A program made the position numbers and the translations under genes. From Fimenecus sp045631225 (lineage in GTDB: Bacteria; Bacillota; Clostridia; Oscillospirales; Acutalibacteraceae), in NCBI GenBank assembly GCA_045631225.1, contig JAZQUG010000009.1:20455-84454 (forward strand): a stretch of 64,000 nucleotides of DNA. Direction: 5' to 3'. This document shows positions 9,369 to 18,744 of this stretch, piece by piece (the first letter of the stretch is position 1; each line of letters opens with the position of its first letter). The notes beneath the pieces were generated by a model. The model ran no database searches and was not told where the DNA came from. It saw nothing but the letters and a program-made list of their open reading frames with translations.

Positions 9369-10825
9369 TATTTCTTAACTCCTTTGTACTCCTCAATCAT
9401 TTCTTTACGTACTCTCCAAAGATTTTCTGATAAGTCAACATAATAGGTATGAGGATTTTCAAATCTTTTTACTTCTTCCCAAAGATTATCAATTTGCTCA
9501 GAACAATAATCTCTTATCTCATCAACTGATGGCTCTTTATATACACATTCACCTTTTTCGAATATTGGTACAAGCATTTTTCTTGCAACAAAGTTTTCAA
9601 CCTCTTTTCGTTTCCATGTGAAATCAGGGTCAAAAAGAGTATATGGTTTACTTTCGTCAATTTCTTCGTTTTCCAAAGTAAGAACATCAGCAATAGCCTT
9701 ACCTGTTTCGCAATCAAACAGTCTGTAAAGCATTTTTGAATGTGGCGTTGTGATTTTACTTACATTTTCAGAAAGATTGATTTTAGGGATAATCTCACCA
9801 TCTTTTTCAACTGCACTAAGCTTATAAACACCGCTGAAAAGTGGTGATGATGCTGAATTTATAAGTCGTTCACCAACGATAAAGCAGTCGACCTTTGCTC
9901 CCTGTAAAATCATATCATTGATAATATATTCATCAAGTGAATTGGACGCAGTGATACTACAATCAGGATAACCTGCTTCATCAAGCATTTTTCTTGCTTT
10001 TTTTGACAAATATGTTATATCTCCCGAGTCGATGCGAATGCTTACAGGTCGTTTACCCATAGGTGCTAACACATCATCAAACGCCTTAATCGCATTTGGT
10101 ACACCTGAACGAATTGTATCATAAGTATCAACAATAAGTGAACAGTCGTCGGGGTACTGTCTTGCATATTCACAGAATGCTTCATATTCAGAGTCAAACA
10201 TCTGCACCCAGCTATGAACCATTGTATTCATTGCAGGAATACCAAACTTTTCACTCTGAACCACACCTGATGTACCGATACAACCACCGATATACGCCGC
10301 TCTTGAACCATAAAATGCAGAATCGAAACCAAATGCACGACGAGTACCGAATTCAGCAACACTTGTTCCCTTTGCTGCACGTACAAGACGATTAGCTTTA
10401 GTCGCAACAAGGCTCTGATGATTCATACAAACCATAAGGATAGTTTCAATAAGCTGTGCCTGAACAACAGGACCACGAACCTTAATTACAGGCTCATTAG
10501 GGAAAATCGGTGTTCCCTCCGGCACTGACCAGATATCACACTGAAAATTAAAATTACGAAGATAATCAATAAATTCTTCGCAAAGTCCAAGAGTTCTGAG
10601 ATATTCCAAATCCGACTCAGTAAATGAAATATTTTTAATAAAATCTACAATTCTTGAAAGCCCTGCAAAAACTGCAAAGCCACCTTTATCGGGAACTTTT
10701 CTGAAAAAAACATCAAAATATGCAATTTCGTTGTTTTTGTCACTTACAAACAAGCTGTTAGCCATTGTAAGTTCATAAAGTTCCGTCATTAAAAATCTGT
10801 TTTTATTAAGAGATTCATTATTCAT
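9368..10825 (-). CDS. pncB: Nicotinate phosphoribosyltransferase
   Basis: Forms nicotinate mononucleotide from nicotinate and PRPP for NAD salvage. The family segments EFGTRRAFGFDSA, SGVVQSEKFGIPAMNTMVHSW, LIVDTYDT and SIRIDSGDI are in the expected order. A longer frame begins at a TTG (10852), but that codon lies within the promoter-like AT stretch. ATG 10823-10825 has AGGTGAT just upstream, so I chose it (485 residues). It is co-transcribed with ppa and divergent from the nitroreductase gene. Confidence 0.95.
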   Translation of the reverse strand: MNNESLNKNRFLMTELYELTMANSLFVSDKNNEIAYFDVFFRKVPDKGGFAVFAGLSRIVDFIKNISFTESDLEYLRTLGLCEEFIDYLRNFNFQCDIWSVPEGTPIFPNEPVIKVRGPVVQAQLIETILMVCMNHQSLVATKANRLVRAAKGTSVAEFGTRRAFGFDSAFYGSRAAYIGGCIGTSGVVQSEKFGIPAMNTMVHSWVQMFDSEYEAFCEYARQYPDDCSLIVDTYDTIRSGVPNAIKAFDDVLAPMGKRPVSIRIDSGDITYLSKKARKMLDEAGYPDCSITASNSLDEYIINDMILQGAKVDCFIVGERLINSASSPLFSGVYKLSAVEKDGEIIPKINLSENVSKITTPHSKMLYRLFDCETGKAIADVLTLENEEIDESKPYTLFDPDFTWKRKEVENFVARKMLVPIFEKGECVYKEPSVDEIRDYCSEQIDNLWEEVKRFENPHTYYVDLSENLWRVRKEMIEEYKGVKK

Positions 10826-10884
10826 AAATATCACCTGTTTATATTTTAACAAAGATTTATGTAAAAGTCTATAACAAATTATTA

Positions 10885-10913
10885 TTGAATAAGCACAAAA
10901 ATTAGTATATAAT
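10885..10913 (+). promoter_or_regulatory. Sigma-A promoter of the nitroreductase gene
   Basis: TTGAAT and TATAAT are separated by exactly 17 bp. The -10 box ends 30 bp before the ATG, and AGGAG precedes the start codon. It is back to back with the pncB promoter region. Confidence 0.8.
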
Positions 10914-10943
10914 ATTTTTAACTTAATTTTAGGAGAAATACTT

Positions 10944-11474
10944 ATGAATTTTAATGAATTGATTTTAAAAAGAGAAAGCTGCAGAAATTATAATGGTGAA
11001 CCTGTCAACACAGATTTGCTTGTTAAGTGTGTTGACGCAGCAAGACTTTCACCATCTGCTTGTAATTCACAGCCTTGGAAATATTATATCGTTAACGGTG
11101 GAGAAAATGCAGAAAAGATAAGAGAATGTATTCAGCCAAACGGTACAAATAAATTCGTACAGAATTGTCCTGCGTTTGCTGTTGTAACAGAAAGACCTGC
11201 TACACTTAAATCATTTGTTATTGAGACAGTTAAAAACAGCCAGAAATGGGCTGAAAACGATATTGGCCTTTCTGTTGCTCATTACTGCTTACAGGCTGCT
11301 GATTTAGGTCTCGGCACTTGCATTATCGGTATGGTTGAAGAAGACAAAGTTCGTGAATATTTCGGAATTGAAGATAAAGTAAGACTTGTTATTGCAACAG
11401 GATATTCAGCAGATGAAAAACCAAGAAATAAGGTAAGAAAACCATTGGAAGATGTTTGTGTGGTAGTTGAATAA
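10944..11474 (+). CDS. Nitroreductase-family flavoprotein
   Basis: A 176-residue FMN-dependent oxidoreductase of the nitroreductase superfamily. The N-terminal RESCRNYNGEPV supplies the FMN phosphate-binding arginines. SACNSQPWKYYIV follows, and the dimer/FMN segment AAQ-like LQAADLGLGTCIIGM is near residues 117-131. It is the small subfamily type without an iron-sulfur extension. The natural substrate cannot be told from sequence. It is a single-gene transcript with its own promoter and a GC-rich hairpin after the stop. Confidence 0.85.
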   Translation: MNFNELILKRESCRNYNGEPVNTDLLVKCVDAARLSPSACNSQPWKYYIVNGGENAEKIRECIQPNGTNKFVQNCPAFAVVTERPATLKSFVIETVKNSQKWAENDIGLSVAHYCLQAADLGLGTCIIGMVEEDKVREYFGIEDKVRLVIATGYSADEKPRNKVRKPLEDVCVVVE

Positions 11475-11487
11475 GTGCAAAATTAAC

Positions 11488-11507
11488 GGCGGGGTCAAGA
11501 CCCCGCC
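11488..11507 (+). terminator. GC-rich palindrome after the nitroreductase gene
   Basis: A perfect GGCGGGG / CCCCGCC stem with six-base loop, followed by CTACTTTTAT. It could terminate both the nitroreductase transcript and the oppositely directed GH95 transcript. It belongs to a family of similar palindromes in this window. An AT-rich run with repeated TATCTATTATC units follows at 11514-11553. Confidence 0.65.
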
Positions 11508-11548
11508 CTACTTTTATCTATTATCTTTTATCTATTCAATATTATCTA

Positions 11549-14182
11549 TTATCTTGCAAGTGTTATAGTTTTTGTTTCGTTTTGTCGGAAGGTAACAGTC
11601 TGCTTTTCGCCACCATAAACGCTGATGTCGATTGTCTGTGGCATATCACTTGTTACTGTGATTTTCACTGTGTCTGTTGTCCATTCAACGTCAACCTCTG
11701 CATTAGTTCTTGCACGAAGTCCTTTTATGCTACCGTTAGACCATTCGTCAGGAAGTGCAGGTAAAGCCTCGATTACACCTGTATTTGAATAAAGGAGCAT
11801 TTCGTCGATAATACCGATTGTGCCAATCGTTGTATCTGTACAGAATACACCCCAACCACCGTGAGTATAGTGGTCAGCCATAAGTGAGGTGTAATAGATA
11901 TTGTCAGCCATAAGTGCCATAAGTGAATTGTAACAGGAATCGGCATTTTTAAGTCTTGCACCTACAAGAGCCTTATGCACCCAACCGTGTGAAGCTGTAT
12001 CATCCTCACCCTGATTTTCTCTGTTACGATTTTCAATAGCCTGATTACAAGCATCTACAAGTGCCTGATTTCCTTGTGTTTCATAAGCAGGCCAAGCAGG
12101 ATAAAGGTGACTGATATGACGGTGCTTATTGTTTTCCTGATACTCCTTCATTGCCCATTCGCAAAGAGCACCACTTTCGTCATATTTATATTCAGGAAGA
12201 AGCGTCATAAGATTTTCCCATTTTGCCACTCTTTCCTCATAGCCATCTGCCTTGACTACCTTTTCCAGTTCGATAGTCATACGAAGGCCATCCTTTGCAG
12301 CTGCAATATCCATTGTTGCGTTTGCTGTGATAGTTGAGTCGTAATCACCTAAAGGATAATTTTCAGGAGAATATGATGGGATAATAAGATATTTTTCACC
12401 TTCAAGAAGTTCTGTTTTGCCTTCTTCATATCTTGCATTGCCGTCAACATCAGTGAAATATTCAGGAGTACAGATTTGTTCCCAGAAATTAGACTGCATT
12501 GTAAGTAACGGAAGAAGAATATCCTTTTCAAGGTCAAGGCTTTCACCGTTATATTCAATTGTTCTGTTACCGTAGCACTGCCAGAATTCGTATATAGGAA
12601 GAAGCATCCATGAAGCACCTGCATTCCAATACTGAAACGGATACCAACGGCTGTATTCAACCATCATTGCTCTGTCACCATCAGTATTAACAGGCACCTG
12701 AATAGCATCGGTCATACCATAAGTCTTTGCAGCATTTTCCTCCCAATCAGAAATCTGCTTCAAGACAAATTTAATATAACTTTCACCTGCATCGTAGATA
12801 TTACCTGTATTCATACCTGATGACTGCAGGTTAACATTGGCATCCATTGTGTAAATTCCACGCCATCCGGAATTCCACTCACCTGTCCACATACCACAAA
12901 GACGAGGATGAGTAGTACCTGCACAGCAAATCTGTGCATATCTGCCTTGATTATACGCTCTTTCTACAAGCGTAGGAAGGAGTGTGTCACTATCCTGCTG
13001 TAACGCTATAAGATGTTCATTTGCCACTTCCTCGCAGCCATCATCACCAAGGTCAAGTTCAACAGCATTGAAAAGTGCTGACTGTTTTTCAGCATGAGGA
13101 GCAATAGCATCCTCATAACTGAAATTACCGTCAACTGTGTATTTTTTCGCAACGGATGTTGTGTAAGCATTAAGTTCATCTAAAAGTGCATAGCTTTCAG
13201 CATCCTTAAAGTCTTCAAATTCACCCATATTATGAGTACGGTCAGATTTTGTAATAAGATAAACCTCAGATGCACCTGTAATCTTAATTGCTGCATTCTG
13301 CTCTTTTGCCACATTTTCGCTGTCGTTTGTGCTATCAAGAACAACACGCTCTTTTTTACCGCCAACAACAATTACCTTTGTAAAACCACAGTAGCCACCA
13401 TCTTTTAATTCACTGTTTTCGTAATCAGGATAGTGAGCAATCTGCGCAATATATGTTGCATCCTCATCAACTAATTTTTTATAGTGCATATCCTTTTCGC
13501 CACCGTTACCGAAGCCACGAAGTGACCAACAGTCAGCGATTGAAAGGGTCATATCAACCTTTGCACCTAAACTTGATTTTGTGATTTTTGTAATTGTAAC
13601 ATTATCCTCACGGGATGAGAATGATAATCTTTCCCAAGTACCGTTAATATCCGTATATTTAACGCCGACTTCAGCAGTTTCATAGTCTGTCCAACGGATA
13701 TAATCATCATAAAGACGGTCTTTCATATCAAGTCTTAAAACGTGTGCAGGATGATAAGCGTAAAAATATGTTGACTGTCTGCCATCAACATCCCATGAAG
13801 CATCACCATTGATAACAGCCTGTCTTGCATCGTCAAGCTGTCCTGTCAATTCATCAGGTGTATATCTTGGGTCATTAGATGGCATAAGGAAATTAATATT
13901 GTTGTATATGTGGCTATCATTGTAAGGTGAGCCTGCAACGACAACGCCATTTTCACCATTACCACTGACCATACCGTCAAACCAGCTTATTGTGTCCTCG
14001 TGCTCCTGTGCATAAGAAACAAGCTCAGTATATTCAGTTGCAAAAGCCTTTGTGTGGTCATTTTTTATCATATCAACATCCCCTGCTCTGATATAATTAT
14101 ACATTCCGGAAAAGAAGCTTCCTCCCGTAACGATACACATAATTATACTTACAAAGACTTTGATTTTTTTAAAAATTAACAT
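11549..14182 (-). CDS. Secreted glycoside hydrolase, GH95-like (alpha-L-fucosidase/galactosidase type)
   Basis: An 877-residue exported protein. A hydrophobic signal/anchor spans about residues 8-26. The N-terminal beta domain includes DGMVSGNGENGVVVAG. A long alpha-barrel contains MWTGEWNSGWRG, then MDANVN, whose N-x-N at about 449/451 fits the catalytic asparagine pair of GH95. HRHISHLYPAWP and an Asp-rich turn before HGWVHKALVGARL near 727 match the C-terminal GH95 pattern. GH95 enzymes release terminal L-fucose (some L-galactose) from glycans. Substrate is inferred, and divergence leaves another GH95-like activity possible. No fucose genes adjoin it. Confidence 0.75.
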   Translation of the reverse strand: MLIFKKIKVFVSIIMCIVTGGSFFSGMYNYIRAGDVDMIKNDHTKAFATEYTELVSYAQEHEDTISWFDGMVSGNGENGVVVAGSPYNDSHIYNNINFLMPSNDPRYTPDELTGQLDDARQAVINGDASWDVDGRQSTYFYAYHPAHVLRLDMKDRLYDDYIRWTDYETAEVGVKYTDINGTWERLSFSSREDNVTITKITKSSLGAKVDMTLSIADCWSLRGFGNGGEKDMHYKKLVDEDATYIAQIAHYPDYENSELKDGGYCGFTKVIVVGGKKERVVLDSTNDSENVAKEQNAAIKITGASEVYLITKSDRTHNMGEFEDFKDAESYALLDELNAYTTSVAKKYTVDGNFSYEDAIAPHAEKQSALFNAVELDLGDDGCEEVANEHLIALQQDSDTLLPTLVERAYNQGRYAQICCAGTTHPRLCGMWTGEWNSGWRGIYTMDANVNLQSSGMNTGNIYDAGESYIKFVLKQISDWEENAAKTYGMTDAIQVPVNTDGDRAMMVEYSRWYPFQYWNAGASWMLLPIYEFWQCYGNRTIEYNGESLDLEKDILLPLLTMQSNFWEQICTPEYFTDVDGNARYEEGKTELLEGEKYLIIPSYSPENYPLGDYDSTITANATMDIAAAKDGLRMTIELEKVVKADGYEERVAKWENLMTLLPEYKYDESGALCEWAMKEYQENNKHRHISHLYPAWPAYETQGNQALVDACNQAIENRNRENQGEDDTASHGWVHKALVGARLKNADSCYNSLMALMADNIYYTSLMADHYTHGGWGVFCTDTTIGTIGIIDEMLLYSNTGVIEALPALPDEWSNGSIKGLRARTNAEVDVEWTTDTVKITVTSDMPQTIDISVYGGEKQTVTFRQNETKTITLAR

Positions 14183-14299
14183 ATAATCACCTGTTAGAAT
14201 TTAATAAAGGAATCCCTTAGTTAGTTTATGGTGACGTCCCCTCAAATAGGGAGCATATGCAGGCGTGGAAGCCTGCCACAACGCGATTATCTATTACAT
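14183..14299. repeat. Intergenic region with GC-rich palindromes
   Basis: This 117-bp gap between hisF and the GH95 gene holds a GCAGGC / GCCTGC hairpin at 14259-14276 and a second, imperfect GC-rich stem at 14230-14255. They resemble the other short palindromes scattered between genes here. No clear promoter for the GH95 gene was found. Confidence 0.5.
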
Positions 14300-15055
14300 T
14301 TATAATCTTACTGAAATTCCGTTGTCTTTGAGGTAATGTTTCAAGTCCATAATCGGGATTTCGTTGAAGTGGAAAAGGGATGCTGCAAGGACAGCGTCCG
14401 CTTTACCTTCGTTAAACGCATCGAGGAAATGGGATTTTGCACCTGCTCCACCCGATGCAATTACAGGCACACCTACACATTCTGAAACTGCACGGTTTAA
14501 CTCATTGTCATAACCTGTTTTCTGACCGTCACAATCCATACTTGTAAGGAGAATTTCTCCTGCTCCCCTTTTCACTGCTTCTTCTGCCCATTTAACAGCG
14601 TCAATGCCTGTTGGGATTCGTCCACCGTTAAGGTAAACCTCCCAACCTTTATCATTTCGTTTAGCATCAATAGCACAAACAACGCACTGGCTACCGAATT
14701 TATATGCAGCATCATTAATAAGGTCAGGATTTCGCACAGCAGCAGAGTTTACTGAAATTTTATCAGCACCTGCACGGAGCAACTCTTTAAAATCCTCAAC
14801 TGTACGGATTCCGCCACCGACTGTAAACGGAATGAAAATGCTATCAGCAACCTGACGGACAATTTCAAGCATTGTGCCTCTGCCCTCATGAGTTGCAGTA
14901 ATATCAAGGAGAACCAACTCATCTGCACCTTTTTTATTGTATTCAATAGCACACTCCACAGGGTCACCTGCATCACGGATATTGACAAAGCTGACACCCT
15001 TAACAACTCGACCATTTTTAACATCAAGACAAGGTATAATTCTTTTAGCGTACAT
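14300..15055 (-). CDS. hisF: Imidazole glycerol phosphate synthase cyclase subunit HisF
   Basis: A 251-residue TIM barrel that closes the imidazole ring using ammonia from HisH. Both catalytic aspartates are in recognisable context: IIPCLDVKNGRVVKG at the N-terminus and CAIDAKR near residue 130. The phosphate-binding segments VGGGIRT and ASGGAG are present. The ATG lies directly after the hisH stop with GGAGG upstream. The rest of the histidine operon is not in this window, so the pair is detached from it or the pathway genes are scattered. Confidence 0.95.
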   Translation of the reverse strand: MYAKRIIPCLDVKNGRVVKGVSFVNIRDAGDPVECAIEYNKKGADELVLLDITATHEGRGTMLEIVRQVADSIFIPFTVGGGIRTVEDFKELLRAGADKISVNSAAVRNPDLINDAAYKFGSQCVVCAIDAKRNDKGWEVYLNGGRIPTGIDAVKWAEEAVKRGAGEILLTSMDCDGQKTGYDNELNRAVSECVGVPVIASGGAGAKSHFLDAFNEGKADAVLAASLFHFNEIPIMDLKHYLKDNGISVRL

Positions 15056-15670
15056 TTATTTAACCTCCATTGATGCAAAATTTTTGAGAATCTGAAGCCC
15101 CACATCACCTGATTTTTCAGGGTGGAACTGTGTTGCAAAAATATTATCCTTACCAACCGCAGAATGGAAATCTATTCCGTAATTTGTGACAGTTGCGATT
15201 TCATTTTCATCCTCTGCGTGAAGATAATATGAATGAACGAAATAAACATAACTATTTTCGGGAATATCTTTAAAGAGAGTCTCTTTCTGCTTGATTTCCA
15301 ATGAATTCCATCCGATATGAGGAATTTTAAGACCCATATCAGGTGAGAACTTCTTTATCTTGCCTTTGAAAATTCCAAGACCATTTACTCCCGGAGATTC
15401 CTCTGACTCCTCAAAAAGCAGTTGAAGTCCTAAACATATACCTAAAAATGGTTTTCCGCTTAAAGCATTCTGCTTTACAGTTTCAACAAGACCTTTTTGA
15501 TTCATTGAATCCATTGCATCACCGAACGAACCAACACCGGGAAGTAAAATCTTATCACATGCGTTGATTGTTTCAGGATTATCTGTTATTACACTTTCGG
15601 CACCGATAAAATCAAGAGCTTTTTTCACACTTTGAAGATTACCTGCACCATAATCAATTATTGCTATCAT
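15056..15670 (-). CDS. hisH: Imidazole glycerol phosphate synthase glutaminase subunit HisH
   Basis: A class I glutamine amidotransferase that feeds ammonia to HisF. It begins IAIIDYGAGNLQSVKKAL. The nucleophile Cys is in GICLGLQLLFEESEE (near residue 79) and the catalytic His-Glu pair in QFHPEKSG near 180. An ATG three codons upstream (15679) sits too close to the AAGGA site. The ATG at 15668-15670 is nine bases from it and is preferred. It forms a two-gene operon with hisF from a promoter at 15701-15729. Confidence 0.95.
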   Translation of the reverse strand: MIAIIDYGAGNLQSVKKALDFIGAESVITDNPETINACDKILLPGVGSFGDAMDSMNQKGLVETVKQNALSGKPFLGICLGLQLLFEESEESPGVNGLGIFKGKIKKFSPDMGLKIPHIGWNSLEIKQKETLFKDIPENSYVYFVHSYYLHAEDENEIATVTNYGIDFHSAVGKDNIFATQFHPEKSGDVGLQILKNFASMEVK

Positions 15671-15700
15671 TTTTTTCATTCCTTGACATATAATGCAATT

Positions 15701-15729
15701 ATTTTAACAGATTAAATCAATAAAATCAA
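15701..15729 (-). promoter_or_regulatory. Promoter of hisH-hisF
   Basis: TTGATT and TAAAAT on the minus strand with a 17-bp spacer, about 30 bp upstream of the hisH start. It is divergent from the promoter of the HAD phosphatase gene. Confidence 0.65.
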
Positions 15730-15749
15730 TAGTATATTGATTGTTTTAA

Positions 15750-15778
15750 TTGACTTTTGGAATATTTTACTATAAAAT
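15750..15778 (+). promoter_or_regulatory. Promoter of the HAD phosphatase gene
   Basis: TTGACT and TAAAAT with a 17-bp spacer. A longer in-frame start at 15757 would lie inside this promoter, which supports the ATG at 15805. Confidence 0.7.
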
Positions 15779-15804
15779 TATATATAAACGGAGGTGCATA
15801 CCCT

Positions 15805-16584
15805 ATGAATAGTATTTTAAACAAAAAAGGTTTTATCAGCGATATGGATGGTGTTATTTATCACGGTAACAAAATTTTACCCGGTGTTGCTGAATTTGTA
15901 AACTGGATGATAGACAATGATAAGAAATTCGTATTTCTTACAAACAGTCCTGAAAAAACTCCTCACGAGCTCAGTATGAAGCTCGAACGTATGGGACTTA
16001 AGGTTTCTGCTGACCACTTCTATACAAGTGCTATGGCAACAGCTGCGTTTTTAAGTAGCCAGAAACCCGGTTGTACTGCTTATGTAATTGGTGAAGCAGC
16101 ACTTACAAAGGCTCTTTATGACCAAGGAATTTATATGAATGACGTTAATCCTGACTATGTAGTAGTTGGTGAAACAAGAACATATAACTTCGAAAAAATT
16201 GAAAAGGCTATCGAGCTTGTCCTTAAAGGTGCAAAGCTTATCGGTACAAACCCGGATATTACAGGTCCTACTGAAAAAGGCATCATGCCTGCAACAGGTT
16301 CACTTATTTCACCTATTGAAATAGCAACAGGTAAAAAAGCATATTTCGTTGGTAAACCAAACCCATTGATGCTTCGTCACGGACTTCGTAAGCTTGGTTG
16401 TCATAGTGAGGAAATCGCATTTATCGGCGACAGAATGGATACTGACATTATTGCCGGTATTGAATCAAACGTTGATACTGTCCTCGTTCTTTCAGGCGTT
16501 ACATCAATGGAAACAATTGACCTATTCCCATACAGACCGAAATACATTTTCGAAAATGTTGGTGAAATTCTTACAAAAGAATAA
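15805..16584 (+). CDS. HAD-superfamily phosphatase, NagD/AraL type
   Basis: A 259-residue cytoplasmic phosphatase of the HAD class with a C2 cap. Motif I is FISDMDGVIYHG near residue 10, motif II FLTNSPEKTP, and motif III/IV the C-terminal FVGKPNPLMLRHG and FIGDRMDTDIIAG. Relatives act on sugar phosphates, phosphoglycolate or nucleotides, and the substrate cannot be assigned. The ATG is preceded by GGAGGTG. The gene is a single-gene transcript facing the ACT-domain gene. Confidence 0.88.
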   Translation: MNSILNKKGFISDMDGVIYHGNKILPGVAEFVNWMIDNDKKFVFLTNSPEKTPHELSMKLERMGLKVSADHFYTSAMATAAFLSSQKPGCTAYVIGEAALTKALYDQGIYMNDVNPDYVVVGETRTYNFEKIEKAIELVLKGAKLIGTNPDITGPTEKGIMPATGSLISPIEIATGKKAYFVGKPNPLMLRHGLRKLGCHSEEIAFIGDRMDTDIIAGIESNVDTVLVLSGVTSMETIDLFPYRPKYIFENVGEILTKE

Positions 16585-16591
16585 TTAACTA

Positions 16592-16636
16592 TAAAAAAAA
16601 TTCTCCCTTTCCTTATCGGATTGGGAGATTTTTTAT
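16592..16636. terminator. Bidirectional terminator between convergent genes
   Basis: The hairpin AATTCTCCC / GGGAGATT has an A-run on its left and a T-run on its right, so it can stop both the HAD phosphatase transcript and the opposing paaK-ACT transcript. Confidence 0.85.
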
Positions 16637-16638
16637 TT

Positions 16639-17070
16639 TTATAATTTGTCGACATCAGCGTCGGTAATCATATGAAAACCTGCATTTTCAAGTGCTTTTT
16701 CTGCCGCGTCGTTATCGGCAACACGAAGAACAACATATGCGTGTTTTTCTGTACGAGCCATAAATGCATAAAGATATTCCATATTGATATCTGCTTCATC
16801 AAGAACTTCAAGTGCTTTTGAAAGTTTACCGGGTTGGTCACCGATTTTAACACCTACAACATCCGTTGTACTAATCATATATCCTGCTTCCTGTAATGCT
16901 TTTATTGCAATATCGTTATCATTTACGATAAGACGAAGAATACCGAAATCCTGTGTATCTGCAATTGAAAGTGCTCTGAGATTAACATTATTATCAGCAA
17001 GAATCTTTGTAACATTAACCAATGCACCTTTTTTATTTTCAACAAATATAGTTAACTGTTTTAATGACAT
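16639..17070 (-). CDS. Tandem ACT-domain protein
   Basis: A 143-residue protein made of two ACT domains: MSLKQLTIFVENKKGALVNV at the start and VGVKIGDQPGKLSKALEVL in the second half (~70-90). ACT domains bind amino acids or related small molecules. Here there is no attached catalytic domain, so it is probably a sensor or regulatory partner. The in-frame TTG at 17088 lies at the SD itself, and the ATG at 17068-17070 is eight bases from AAGGGG. It is the second gene of the T-box-controlled transcript with phenylacetate-CoA ligase, suggesting it senses an aromatic amino acid. Confidence 0.88.
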   Translation of the reverse strand: MSLKQLTIFVENKKGALVNVTKILADNNVNLRALSIADTQDFGILRLIVNDNDIAIKALQEAGYMISTTDVVGVKIGDQPGKLSKALEVLDEADINMEYLYAFMARTEKHAYVVLRVADNDAAEKALENAGFHMITDADVDKL

Positions 17071-17088
17071 AATATAATCCCCTTTCAA

Positions 17089-18399
17089 TTAATCATAAAG
17101 CTTACGCTTATCAATAACACGAATTGCTTTACCTTCACTACGAGCAATACTCTTTGGCGGTACAAGACGAACTGTCGGATTAATACCAAGCATAATCTTC
17201 ATGGCATTTGCAAGTGATTTTTCCTGCGCTGTAATACCACTGACAGTATCAGAGAACTTTTCAGGATTCATTTCAACAAGAACATCAAATGTATCGTTAT
17301 TCTTAACTCTATCAATGATAATCTGATAGTTAGGCTGATAGCCCTCATTAAGAAGAACTGTTTCAATCTGACTTGGGAATACATTGACACCACGGATAAT
17401 AAGCATATCATCACTTCTGCCCATTGGTTTTGCCATTTTTATGAATGTTCTGCCACAAGAACATTTTTCACGTGTAAGAACACAGATATCTCGTGTACGG
17501 TAACGAAGAAGTGGGAATGCTTCTTTATCAAGAGCTGTGAATACAAGTTCACCCTTACTACCCTCAGGTAAAACTTCACCTGTTTCAGGGTCAATAATTT
17601 CAGCTAAGAAATGGTCTTCGTTAATATGCATACCTGTCTGTTCTTCACATTCAAATGCAACACCGGGACCGGATGTTTCTGTAAGTCCATATATATCATA
17701 AGCCTTGATTCCAAGTGCATCTTCAATCTGATGACGCATTTCGTTAGTCCAAGCTTCTGCACCGAAGATACCTGCTTTAAGAGGAATCTGGTCAGGAGTA
17801 TAGCCCTGCTCTTTCAATGATTCAGCTACATAAGCTGCATAAGATGGTGTACAACAAAGAATAGTTGAATTCAAATCCATCATAAACTGAATCTGACGTT
17901 CTGTATTGCCTGATGACATTGGCAGTGTAAGACAACCTACCTTATGACCGCCACCGTGAAGACCTGCACCACCTGTGAACAATCCGTAACCATAAGCTAC
18001 CTGTAAAACATCTTCATCAGAGCCACCTGCCGCAACAATTGCACGTGCACAACAATCTTCCCATAAATCAACGTCGTGCTGTGTATAGAATGCAACAACT
18101 CGTCTTCCTGTTGTACCTGATGTTGAGTGAATACGAACACATTCATTAAGTGGTTTTGCAAGTAACCCGTAAGGATAAGCGTCTCTTAAGTCTGCTTTTG
18201 TAAGGAATGGAAGCTTGTGTAAATCTTCAATCCCCTTAATATCGTCAGGTTTTACACCTTTTTCATCCATAAGAGCACGATAATAAGGCACATTTTCATA
18301 AACATGCTTTACCTGTTTCACAAGCTTTTCTGATTGAAGCTTTTTAATGTCTTCAACAGGCATTGTTTCAATTTCTTTCTGATAGTAGTTTTTTCCCAT
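17089..18399 (-). CDS. paaK: Phenylacetate--CoA ligase (PaaK-like)
   Basis: A 437-residue ANL-superfamily adenylating enzyme that makes aryl-acetyl-CoA from the acid, CoA and ATP. The P-loop is HSTSGTTGRRVV, then YGLTETSGPGVAFEC (A5 motif) and FPLLRYRTRDIC (A7-A8). The short PaaK-type N-terminus is MGKNYYQKEIETM. The ATG at 18397-18399 follows AAAGGAC, and a longer frame would read back into the T-box terminator. The leader carries a T-box with an apparent Phe codon, linking the enzyme to phenylalanine supply rather than breakdown. Relatives also accept indoleacetate. Confidence 0.92.
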   Translation of the reverse strand: MGKNYYQKEIETMPVEDIKKLQSEKLVKQVKHVYENVPYYRALMDEKGVKPDDIKGIEDLHKLPFLTKADLRDAYPYGLLAKPLNECVRIHSTSGTTGRRVVAFYTQHDVDLWEDCCARAIVAAGGSDEDVLQVAYGYGLFTGGAGLHGGGHKVGCLTLPMSSGNTERQIQFMMDLNSTILCCTPSYAAYVAESLKEQGYTPDQIPLKAGIFGAEAWTNEMRHQIEDALGIKAYDIYGLTETSGPGVAFECEEQTGMHINEDHFLAEIIDPETGEVLPEGSKGELVFTALDKEAFPLLRYRTRDICVLTREKCSCGRTFIKMAKPMGRSDDMLIIRGVNVFPSQIETVLLNEGYQPNYQIIIDRVKNNDTFDVLVEMNPEKFSDTVSGITAQEKSLANAMKIMLGINPTVRLVPPKSIARSEGKAIRVIDKRKLYD

Positions 18400-18460
18400 T
18401 TTGTTTTCGTCCTTTCTGCAATTTGCTATGGAATAAGTGGGTTTCCGGATTGCAGAAGAA

Positions 18461-18738
18461 AACAAAAAGTCCTCTGCATTCCGATTCGGAATACAGAGGA
18501 CGAGAAAATTCCCGTGGTACCACCTCTATTTACCACTACCTCACGATAATGGCCTCCGAGTGCAAGCACACCCTAGTCGATATAACGGTCGAACCCGTTT
18601 GACCTACACAATCAAAAGACCTTCAGCCAACAGCTTACGAAATGAATTCACCGACTTTACACTACTGCATCACACCAACCACAGCTCTCTGAGAATGATA
18701 TTTCCGGATACTATTTTTCGCTCAAACGCCTTTATCAA
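18461..18738 (-). promoter_or_regulatory. T-box riboswitch, apparent tRNA-Phe specifier
   Basis: The leader has the Stem I consensus AGAGAGCTGTGGTTGGTG at about 18673-18690. A GAA-TTC-A specifier context has TTC at 18644-18646. The T-box antiterminator core GAGGTGGTACCACGGG is at 18511-18526. A strong GTCCTCTG / CAGAGGAC terminator stem at 18469-18501 is followed by T5. The T-box bulge TGGT would pair with a tRNA ending ACCA. Uncharged tRNA-Phe should prevent termination and switch on paaK and the ACT gene. The specifier is read by eye. Confidence 0.92.
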
Positions 18739-18744
18739 TTTAGT

